Assembly (NCBI GenBank): GCA_032158125.1
Contig: JASKOT010000003.1
Coordinates: 916,465 to 980,464 of the forward strand
Source of the DNA: Papiliotrema nemorosa
Lineage: Eukaryota; Basidiomycota; Tremellomycetes; Tremellales; Rhynchogastremaceae
Reading direction: 5' to 3'
Length of the DNA stretch: 64,000 nt
Made by a program: the position numbers and the translations under genes
Shown: positions 33,144-42,820 of the stretch, piece by piece
Layout of the letters: the number at the start of each line of letters is the position of its first letter
Numbering within the stretch: the stretch's first letter is position 1
Notes under the pieces: model-generated
What the model saw: only the letters and a program-made list of their open reading frames with translations
Database searches by the model: none
What the model was told of the DNA's origin: nothing

Positions 33144-34121
33144 TCACAGATCATGTTTCCAGCCTAATACCGTTTGCGCTTTCGACGTGTCAAAGAAAGA
33201 TCTTCGAGGATTGCCCGTCCACCAATCCCGGTCTACATTCCTCACTCTACCTTTCCACGTGCGCTCCAATAGGTCCAGGGCCGAAACGTCCGTATCATCT
33301 GCGTAATAGATCTCGTCCGATGCAATGTGAAAGACCTCTGCGCCTGACCATCCCTCTGACGTGAGACCCAAGATACAGGCTCTGACCACGGCGTCGACCG
33401 ACGACCACGACCACAGACCGGTAGGCTTTGCAGTAGATGTGGTGTCATTCATCGATGAGCGGGTGAAATGCATGCGAATCGTGGCAAAACGTGTGTCTGG
33501 GTAATACCGATGTATCGCTGCTGCCTGCTCCTCGCAAATGCTGTAGATCGTCAGCACATACATCAGCCGATGGAACCTACAGCTTGGACAGACTGTACGG
33601 ATCCTCCTGCACAATCAGTCACTCGCAATGAATCAAGAAGCCTCTCTCACCGGTATCATGACGCTTTTTTCGCTGAGAGGGACAGAATCCAGGTGCCAAT
33701 GTTCTTTCGATGTCCAGCTAAGCCCTAAAGCATTGCAAGAACTCGCTTGAACCAGCTTCTTGACACCTCTGGCTGCAGCGGTCTGGAGCACATTGTATGT
33801 CGCTACGGCATTGATGTTATGCACCAGGCGAGCATCCATACCGACTGGACTTCTTATACCACCAATGTGCATGATCCCGTCGAGAGGTTTGGCAACAGAG
33901 TCGAATAATTCATCGACAAAGGTGATTTTGGTCAGGTCCCCAATGACTTCCTGGACGTTCCTCGAGTATTGGGCTATCTGATTGCGAACTACCGAGGGTA
34001 AGGGATTGATGTCGGTCGCAAGTACCATGTGTCCCTGTTGCAGCAAGGCGATCATGATGTTTGATCCGATCAATCCGGCAGCACCGGTAACGAGGACGTA
34101 CATGTCGTTGATGGGTTCCAC
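33144..34121 (-). CDS. NAD-dependent epimerase/dehydratase (extended SDR)
   Basis: Three exons give about 290 residues. The start is MEPINDMYVLVTGAAG at 34121 (an alternative Met lies six codons on). The nucleotide-binding motif VTGAAGLIGSNI, the acidic residue ATDIN that selects NAD, and LVQASSCNALG are visible. After removing an intron near 33,660-33,610, the catalytic YSLSK (YxxxK) follows in EDPYSLSKL. FDTSKAQTVLGWKHDL at the C-terminus is the typical end of UDP-sugar epimerase-like SDRs. It may act on a sugar or sugar acid such as a uronate. It is divergent from the MFS gene and shares its promoter with the TCCGCC palindrome. The substrate is unknown. Confidence 0.8.
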
Positions 34122-34679
34122 AATCAGAAGGGCTATTGGAGTGTGAAGATCTGCACGGAGCTATGTCAATTGCTCGACCATGCTCTCTCGAGCTCGACCT
34201 GATCTGCTCGCATGACAATGTTGCGACGAATCGTGGAAAGATTCGAAATCTATCGCCAGTGAACTCGGTCGTCTCCGCCAGCGCGTAAAGATTACGACGA
34301 GTTGCATTTATCCGCCTAGGCGGATCCCAGCTTCCGCCTCTGAGCGGATCGGGACCATGACCGGGCGACTCTCATCCACTTTCGCAGTCCGAAGTGGATT
34401 CTCCACCATCCTCCACTCAACTCCATGGAGCCCAAGCCGTCGTTTCATGGCATCGCAACTCTGTGTTTCCTGCCAAACAGCTCGTACTCAACGGAGAAAC
34501 AGGTGACCCCCGGAGATACCCCAGAGCAATCCAGAATGATTCCCCGCTCATAGCTTCTCTGCCTTGGCCCGGTCCACAATCTATATAACCCACCGATCTG
34601 GGATCCCCAAATACCCTATCCCGCCTCTCATTCGAGAAGTACATCCTCACAACACTACACACACAGAGTTCAGACCATC
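34122..34679. promoter_or_regulatory. Bidirectional promoter with perfect TCCGCC-TA-GGCGGA palindrome
   Basis: Between the SDR and MFS starts lies a perfect 14-bp palindrome TCCGCCTAGGCGGA at 34,311-34,324. It is followed by a second pair, TCCGCC (34,333-34,338) and GCGGA (34,344-34,348), and preceded by a single TCCGCC at 34,274-34,279. A TATA-like CTATATAA lies near 34,580, about 100 bp before the MFS ATG. This is the strongest site cluster of its kind in the window. Confidence 0.65.
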
Positions 34680-36464
34680 ATGAGCGCTCAACCGGCAGCT
34701 ATTCGACCTACACCAGAGATCGATGAGAAACATGCCATCGATGGTGTCGAGGATGTCGAAGCTTCATCCAAGAACGGCGATGTCCGTCACGTGATCGTTA
34801 CAGAAGAAGACGTGAGTGGCTCCGAGGGAAAAGGACACAGCTGATTACAGAACACCCGTATTCGAAGGAAGACCGATAGGTATCTCTTGTCCCTCTTGGT
34901 ATGGGTCTATTTCCTTCAAATCTACGACAAAACCGTTTTCGGATACGGAAACACCTATGGATTATCGAATGATCTCGGCTTGGTCAAGTCGCAATACTCG
35001 CTTTTGTCCAGTATGACTTCCATTGCCACCCTGGCGTGGCAACCTTTCTCCGCCTATATCATCGTTCGAGTGAACCACCGATGGTTCATGACTGCTTGTG
35101 TCTTCGGTTGGGGTACCGCTGCCGGTATGTCATAATATCACAATGCACCGGACTGACTTGTTCAGCATGCATGGCTGCCTGTAATAGTTTCGGAAGCATC
35201 GCCGCCTGTCGATTCCTCCTTGGTCTCTTCGAGGTAGGTCAAAGCCTGTCCGAGAGCCCTAACTAATCTCCAGGCTGCCAACATTCCACTTTTCTCGATG
35301 ATCACAGCCACTTGGTACCGTCGATCGGAGCAGCCGCTACGAGTGTGTGCGTGGTTCATCCAAAACAGTTCCGCCACCATCATCGCTGCTCTGATCTCTT
35401 ACGGATTGTGGGTCGAGTGTTCCGGACCTCCGTCGAGTAATTCTGACAGATAGTGGTCACATCAAGTCTGATAACTGGTACCCCTGGCAGAGTATCTATC
35501 TGTCGGCAGGTTTGATAACCGTTATCACAGCTCCATTCGTTTGGTACCGACTACCCGCCAATTTTCAAGAGGCAAAATTCTTCGCCGACGAATACGAGCG
35601 AGAACAGGCCATAGAGCGAATCCGAGTCAACCAAACTGGTGCAGTCTCCCGAGTCTTCAAATGGGTACACGTGCGGGAGATGTTTTGTGACCCCAAGACC
35701 TACCTCTTTGCCTCTTTGGTTTGTATCGCCAACCTCGGCGCTCACGTCGCCAACACGTTTGGACCTACTCTCATCAAGGGTTTCGGCTTCGAACCAAAGG
35801 TCGCTACCCTGCTCAACATCCCGTACGGTGTTATGCAAGCAATCTTCATCTTTGGAGGTAGCTATTCGGCCTACCGATTCAAGTACAAGTCGATTCCTCT
35901 CATCTTTTTGGCCCTGATCGCAATGGGTGGCGCGATCATGCTGTGGATCGCCAACCACGGTAAAAGCGTCAGGGTTCCTTTGGCCCTGGCAGGTTACTAC
36001 ATGGGTGCCGCACTCTTCGGTATCAGTCCCCTTACCTACTCTGTGAGTACAACTTCCCCAAAATTCTGTGAACCGCATGCTGATCGTTTTAGTGGACGAT
36101 CGCCAACGTCGGTGGAACCACCAAGAAATCGACCATGCTGTCATTCATGAACATCGGTACTGCCACTGGTCAACTGACTGGTCCTCTGCTGCTCAACGCC
36201 GTCGATGCACCACGATACCTTCCCGGTCTTCGATCTCTCATGATCAGTCAAGCGGTGCTCGTCTGTTGTGTGGTCATTCAAGTCTGCATCATCTATCTCT
36301 CAAACAAACACCATCGAGCCAGCCGAATCGCCGCTGGTGGATCTGGAGACGTTCACGATGCCTCCATGGACCGAAACTACAACAACCAAGCCCAGACCAC
36401 GGGCGAGACGGTCGAGGAGGATCTCACCGACTGGAAGAACAAGAACTTCGTGTATGTCTTCTAA
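34680..36464 (+). CDS. MFS transporter, anion:cation symporter (Dal5/allantoate permease-like) family
   Basis: The start is MSAQPAAIRPTPEIDEKHA and there are about five introns, giving roughly 510 residues. It has a hydrophilic N-terminus, then about twelve membrane segments. The first half includes YLLSLLVWVYFLQIYDKTVF with the conserved FGYGNTYGL, GWGTAA, CRFLLGLFEAANIPLF and ATWYRRSEQPLRVCAWF. The central loop is FFADEYEREQAIERIRVNQTG, and the second half includes YYMGAALFGISPLTYSWTIA and FMNIGTATGQLTGPLLL. The RxxxGxxE and WY.R.EQ..R motifs place it in the fungal ACS family, which imports carboxylates and ureides; bacterial tartrate transporters (TtuB) belong to the same family. It is likely the uptake system for the acid degraded by the cluster. 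Confidence 0.88.
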
Positions 36465-36939
36465 GGAAAGGGAGAACAGTCCCGAGGAGAGTGGGTGCGA
36501 TGGGGTTCCATGGAGACCAGTGTCTGTATTCTTTTTGTCCTACAGCGCAGAAGAGGCGCGAATAACTGCTTTGGGCGTACGATCGATGCAAGTCAATATC
36601 GAACACTTGACGCACTTGATCGCAACTCGATTGCGCAACTTTGGCAAGCCTTGACAATCGTAGAGGGTTATGAACGTAGTCATGCCCGCCTACGACTCCC
36701 ATCTAAATCGCAAGACTGATTCAGCAAAGCGATCGAAAGTTTCCGTCAACCCCACGCATGAAGCATACCACCCAACGACCATGTTCACGAAGCCACATCT
36801 GTGACAGCAAGTCAAGAAGAGGTAAAACTGTTCTCCAAGCTCGGTAGAAGACGACGACATACGAGGAAAAAAAAGCAGGAAGAAGTAGGGTGCATGCTTC
36901 AAGCTAAGACATCGTCTCGCCAGTAGAGTGATGCATGTC
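36465..36939. other. 3' intergenic region between convergent genes
   Basis: This 475-bp gap lies between the stop of the MFS gene and the stop of regulator 2. No gene or clear motif is visible. Confidence 0.5.
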
Positions 36940-39567
36940 TCACCAAGGAGGTTGATGCAGCGACTGCCAGCTACCCATGATGTTGTCGTTGGTGTCATTA
37001 TTAACGCCAAAATTCGCCAGTTCAGCATTGAACAAGCGCAAGGTATCCATGTCGAGAAACTGCGTGCTGCATGGTCAGCACCTCCGATCGTCGTTGCAGA
37101 AAAACACTCACATTGGGTCCGCCATTGACGTACTGTGAACACTTCCGTCCATAACGGGGAGGGAAGTCGTCCAATCGAGCGAGTCGACGGGGTGCGTCGC
37201 GACATTGGCGAGCTGGGCGAGGACGTCCGATCCCTGCTGTTGTCGAATCAACTACAGACGAATCAAGTCTGCGTGTGGACTCACCTCCGGCAATGCAGTG
37301 ACCTCGCCGATGGTAGGATTGCGATGAGACAGACCTGTGCTGATGAGCTGAAGGCGAATTTAAGTACTGCCTACTCACCGGTCTTGGTAGCAAGCCGGAC
37401 GACTATACTTGCGACCTGAGCAGCCGACTGCCATCTAGTACCGATGACACATAGCACCTCTAGGGTGCTATTCACCGCCGTTTCCGCATCGCTATGCGGA
37501 ATCTCGCCTGCCCATACAGCAAGAAAGACGATATATATAGATATGGTCACCCGTCGGAGCTGCATCCATGGCAAGTTGAGAAGACCGGCGCTGATCACCT
37601 GTATCGAATCAGCCTCACGCAGTTGACATGGCGCCACTCACATGCCGGTGGAATTGCAGAATCGACATGGCTGAACGTGCACATATCGACAAGGAAGAGT
37701 GACGTAGAAGGGGGTCTTTCAAGAATGGTGCACGCAAAGCGATTCGGGACCTGCGGATTAGTTCATTCACATTGTGCACACTGACCAGTTGAAGTGTATT
37801 TGTCTCAGTACCGATCCCGCTACAGCAGTCCTCTTGAGAGCATCGTTTGATGTGCTTTCGCTCAGATCAATATCGAAAGTCTGATTGCCAAGCCGTTCGC
37901 GCAGCTCATCCAGCTCCCCGTCTAGCTGCAGCACAATCTCTGCAGTAGTCGACCCTGAAGATCCCGCGTGAAGCTTCTCCAACATGGACCCCATGGTGGT
38001 CACTAGATCCACAAATGCCCGCAAACCACTGAGAGGAGTTCCAGACGGTGTGTCCACGCCCGAAGAGGCGGTCGTTTGATACACGACATCGAATACGTCT
38101 GCATCGTAATCTTGATGCTTGATGAGGGGTGGCTGATTATCCAGAGCAGAGAGATAGCTATAAATGTTAGCCCAGCCATTGGTGGTGCAACGTGAGTTGA
38201 CTGACACGTCTGAGAAGTAAACGTAGAGATAGAGCATCGCCCGTCTTCTGGTGGAATGCTTGTCATATTTGACCCTCTTGTTGACATGCAGATCCCTAGG
38301 TATCCTCCTGTTCAATGATAGCTCATGCGCCATCATGATCGCCCTTGCAACATAGTCTCTCGATCGTCTGCCCATTGATGTATTGCTGATGAATGTGTGT
38401 AGGAGGAAGAGAGCCTGTACAGCAGTTTCACTCGGCTGGTCCATTTGATCCAGCTCATCTTGTGCCAACCGGAACAAACATTGAGCGGTGGAGCGAAATC
38501 GAAAGGTTGCCGATCGAGTCGATGCAGGACTAGCCCCCGTGTTCTCGTCTAATACCAAAGAACTGCGAAATGGGCGATATTTGCCAGTACTACCGTCGTA
38601 CGTCTGCTCCCTCAGGCTACCCAAGGCGAGAATGGCATATAAGAGAGCAAGGTCGTCATGTTCTGGCTCATTCGTGTTGAAGCCAGAAGATCGCGCGAGC
38701 GAAGGAGGTTGAGCGAAGAATCTGCTAGCTGTATCGAGCACTTGTTGGAGGTTGAGAAAAGGTGTATTGTGATGTATCGCTCTGAAATGTGTATTTATCC
38801 AATGATGTGCTTGAGTGACAGCGCCAGGATCACCACGGGTGAGACCAATGTCTGCCAGGTCATATCGCTGGATCTGTATCGAGTCGAATATATTCTCAGG
38901 TTTGAGTCCGACTTCAAGCCGAAGATCTGTGATGAGCTACCTTAGAGTCGGGGGTCAAAGTATGTAGTCGCTCACCAAACCGCCTCAACGCTCCCTCTTC
39001 CAGCAGACTCTCTACCATCAATGGCCCCGACACTGGTCGTGTATATCTCTCAGAAACGCCAGATGATCCTCGAGCGCCGGTCCCATTGGCATGAGTTCCA
39101 TTATTCGTATTCCCTCCCATCTGGGGGAAGGATACCCTTTTACTCGGGCCCGCTTGACTGGGCGGATGCATGGCGTACGAGGCGCTGGCTTGGGGAGGTG
39201 AAGGAGCGATCTGCGGACTCGAAGAAGATGCTGCAGTCCTTTTCGTTCCCCTGTGCGCAGTATCTGACCGACCCGAAGGCGCGGTAGAGGACCCAGGAGC
39301 TGAAGTTGTCGAAGTTGCCGATTTCGCGGGCAATGGTCTAGCATGAGCTATACAGCATAGTGATCTCGTTTCAACATACCTGTTGGGCCTAGCTTTGTCT
39401 CTAATAGTGCATTGTCCTGCTTGATCCCGTTTCAGGCATTCTGAACACACAGACTGTGTTGCAATATCACATCTCGTCTTTCGCCCTCGACATGGGTCGC
39501 AGGCTTTCGACACCCTCGTGATACCCGTCGACTCATGCCCTCCAGAGGTCGCTGTCTCGCCTTCCAT
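36940..39567 (-). CDS. Zn2Cys6 transcription factor, regulator 2
   Basis: The start MEGETATSGGHESTG at 39567 was chosen because the longer frame upstream contains no conserved sequence. The zinc cluster is SKACDPCRGRKTRC...CSECLKRDQAGQC followed by RPNR. The Pro/Ser/Thr-rich linker includes GPSKRVSFPQMGG. The middle homology region is seen in DDLALLYAILALGSLREQTY, FRLAQDELDQMDQPSETAVQ, RDYVARAIMMAHELSLNRR and RRAMLYLYVYFSDV. After several short introns the protein ends in FLDMDTLRLFNAELANF...SLHQPPW, a typical C-terminal activation-type end. The stop is at 36940. It is convergent with the MFS gene, so it is probably a second regulator of the cluster or of its uptake step. A 42-bp sequence with perfect splice ends just after RPNR keeps the frame open if retained. 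Confidence 0.85.
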
Positions 39568-39988
39568 CCTTGCAAATACGGCCGGATCACTATGTTGAGC
39601 TGGGTAGACTACCTTGTGCAGAACATTTGATGGCTTTGAGCGATGTATATTGGCACAGTGCAAAAGTAATCCAACCGACATGGAATCGCACTCTCAACCT
39701 TTACGTAACATCCTCTTCTCTTTCGGATGTAGCCCTCAACTGGCGGAAAGGTGCAGCCGCTCCTCGTCTCAATTGTTCGTGAAGCCAGTGAGTTCGCGGA
39801 CAAAACTGTAACACGACGAGCAGCGTCTGCCTGCAGTGTACGATACAATTAAGCTGTGCGGGATCATAAAGCACTCAGTTGCTATCAAGAATGAATCTCC
39901 CGAGCTCAGGTCGGGCGCAGCTCGGATGCAAGGCAGCTCGGATGCAAGTGTTAAACTATCCAGCTGTACTCCTATACGCTTCGAATGA
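39568..39988. other. Upstream region of regulator 2
   Basis: This 420-bp gap contains TGGCGGAAAGG at about 39,739, one half-site of the cluster palindrome, roughly 170 bp upstream of regulator 2. A direct repeat of CAGCTCGGATGCAAG lies at 39,928-39,951. No gene is visible. Confidence 0.4.
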
Positions 39989-42445
39989 TCAATGACGGCG
40001 ACGCTGACCGGTGAGTTCCTCGCTATAGAATGTGATGCCCTATACCGTCAATACAAGGCTTGCTTGAATCGCAGACTTACATGTTGGTCCAGAAAGCGCT
40101 TCAAGGCGATCTTCCAGCCTCTATCGTTGATTCCAACTGAAATGGCTTTACTGATCAATTCGTCAAAAGATATCGGCTGGAATTCAGCTCACGCATCCTC
40201 ACAAGCAGAGGCTTGCTCACCTCGTATCGCAGCATTCGGAGCCAGAGCGCTTCGTCGTCCCGGATCATGTTATAAAAGCGCTTATCCAGGGGCACGACCG
40301 GCTCTACGTCCTCGGCGGGTCTCGCCTTCTTTTTGACTTTCTTCTTTGTTGAGAGCGGGACGTCTGCAGAGGTGATTGAGCTATCTGAGGGATTGGGCGA
40401 GACACGCTGGTTCCGGGTCTTGACTCGAGCAGCTTTTTGCGGCGCTGAAGGTGGATGAATGGCTTTCCAGCATTCCATAGCAACCTGTACCAAAGCCGAC
40501 TGATTCGATATGGGTCTGTAGCCGTAACCCTCGGTCAATTTCTGCTATCAGTCAAGGTGCCCAATCGCGAAATGTTGGTCAGCGTACCTGGAGTTTTGCC
40601 ATGGCCCAAGAGGGGTAATCTGGCATTCCGCGAGCAATCAGATCCTCCATCGTTTCGACATGCGGCTCTGACGAGGATTCTGCTACGAGAATCTCATCTT
40701 CGCTCATATTTTGTGACGCCTCTGACTCGCTGGGCCCATTTTCCTGCGAGGTATAGGTGTAGTCGATGATGGCGCCTCGACCCCAGCTGTCCTCGTCCTC
40801 TTCCGACAGACCAGCATCTTCGGGCAGGACAGAAGAAACGTCGTCGTCTGAGTCAACGGCAATGCCGCCTTCCCATTGTAGCACGGCGTCATCCCCCCAA
40901 CTATCATCCCCGTCGAAGACAAGTCGAGAATCATATGCACCGACGGCGGCCCTGGTGGGAGTCAGGGATGTCCGAGGTCGACTTTGCATGTGATTATTCC
41001 GAGGAGTGATGGAAAGCCGAGAAGAAGTGACGGTTGCTGGAGAGTCATCCTCCGGACCCAGAGGCGATTGTGGAATACTGGGTATAGGTGTCCTATGTCG
41101 ACCCCGTCGATCGGTCGGCGAGGATAGCCCTTGCTCCAGCGCATCATCCGACTCGTCATGCTGAACCCTCTCCCACACGGATGCGCTTGCCGGAACAGTG
41201 CTCTTTATATGCCGATTCGTATATCCCGGGAAGACTTCCACCGACTCGCAAGCCTCCCCTCCGCCGAAAGGGCGATAACACCTCTGGACTCGATGAATGT
41301 CGCCTAGATCGAGCCTTTTGAGACGAGGGCGGCATTGGCGGTATGTTCTCCTCATCCGATAGATCGGTATCGACCTCTTGCCCTGGCGAGCTTGGCAGGT
41401 CGGAATGGTGTGATAAAGGCTCAGAAAATACACGATCCCGGCTGTACCTTGTTGTCAAGCTGGATTCGCCCATAGGTTGAGTCGAGGGTAGACCCGTCGA
41501 TACCGGTGATAAAGGCATGTTTTCTGATTTAGCTGGCGAAGAAGGAACCCCCAGGAACTCCTCCATTCTCTCCTCAATCTCATTCGGCCATTCATGCCCT
41601 CTGTCCTGTGGTGATCTGACCGTAGTGATGTTGAGCGAGGTTGGAGCACTCTTTGGCTTTACTGATACCCTTGGTCGGGGTTTGGAATTCGCATCGAGAT
41701 ACCCTATTATGCCAGCCACACCCTCTTCTGAGGTCTCGCCCAACGTGTTGACGTGATATTCGATCAATGAGACCGGACCATTCTTGTTGTTTACCTCTTC
41801 AAGAGCTATGCCGATCAGACTCTGCAGATCAGGAGGAGGATTAGGTGGTCGATATAACGGTGGAAGACAGGTAGATATGTGTCGCTGGTCATAAGCTTTA
41901 CCCCTCCCGTGATTCGAGTGAACGACAGGCAAACCCACCCATCTCGCAGGTCCACTTTGAGACTTGGTCAATCTCTTCTTGCACACTGGGCAATCGGAAA
42001 GACGAAGGAGTATTTTGGGTTGACCGAGCCAGAGAGGCGGGGGAGTGGGATGTACAGTAGGGAGAGGAACCAATACGTCCCCGACATTGAGCCGTTTCTT
42101 GTCGTCTGAACCTTCTTCCTCCTTCTTCAACGCCTTGCGTGAGTTTGTCTTGGATTTTGCGATTGCCTTGCTCTTCGACTCGGAAGTGTTGGACCTGGAG
42201 CGTGATCGAGCGGATCGCGGTGGAGCTGCACTCTGATATGCAAACTTCTCGGTCAATTGAGCAGCTTTCGTAGCGCCCACAAAGACCGGCTCGTCATCGT
42301 CATCCGAGCTGAGCTGTACTACAGCGCGAGGTCTTGACGGTCCGGCTTCAGCGTTGTGTTGGAATGCAGGACTTGAACGGGGCTTTGAAGAGGATAGGGA
42401 AGGGGGAGGGTCGATGATCTTGATGTCCTCCGAGGAGCTGGACAT
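39989..42445 (-). CDS. SLX4: SLX4 structure-specific endonuclease subunit
   Basis: The start is MSSSSEDIKIIDPPPSLSSS at 42445, about 790 residues. The N-terminus is Ser-rich with SDDDDEPVFVG (a SIM-like acidic patch). A Cys/His block follows: CPVCKKRLTKS, then H...H and ISTC, perhaps a small zinc module. The long middle is disordered and Pro/Ser-rich. The C-terminus has TEGYGYRPISNQSALVQVAM followed by CWKAIHP, then LDKRFYNMIRDDEALWLRML with RYEPISFDELISKAISVGIN and WKIALKRFLDQHGITFYS after two introns. This matches the conserved SLX4 C-terminal domain that binds SLX1. SLX1-SLX4 cuts branched DNA (5' flaps, replication forks, Holliday junctions) in the nucleus during repair. The order of domains is as in other fungal SLX4 proteins. 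Confidence 0.8.
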
Positions 42446-42820
42446 ATTCCTCGATGTATGACAGTAAGGCCGCTAAAGATGAAATGTCGCAAGCCTGAGC
42501 GACACAAGGAGGCTCCTTATGGCCAGCTGGGAGCCGATTGACAGATGCACTGTGAAGCGTGGTGTGTTGTCTACTGATGAAATCTGTTTACAAGTAAGAC
42601 GATTGACGCGACCGTCTCGTGAAGAACGGCGGCTTCCTTCACATCATAGGCCATCTGTTCTGACCATTTTCAGATCAACAGGGCACGGCCAGTGTGTACG
42701 ATGATGCATATACTTGAATCATGAGCTAGCGACTGATATGTGCACAATGCTGATGAAGAGCGACGCCGTTATCTCACAACCTTTCCCTTCTCTGGACACG
42801 CGTCCTACAGTCACCACCGC
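42446..42820. other. Intergenic region
   Basis: This is the 375-bp gap between the SLX4 start and the stop of the Cid1-like gene on the same strand. No gene or notable motif is seen. Confidence 0.5.

Noticed and set aside
35551..36144. Minus-strand frame of 197 codons
   Set aside because: It is antisense to the transmembrane part of the MFS gene and is not protein-like.
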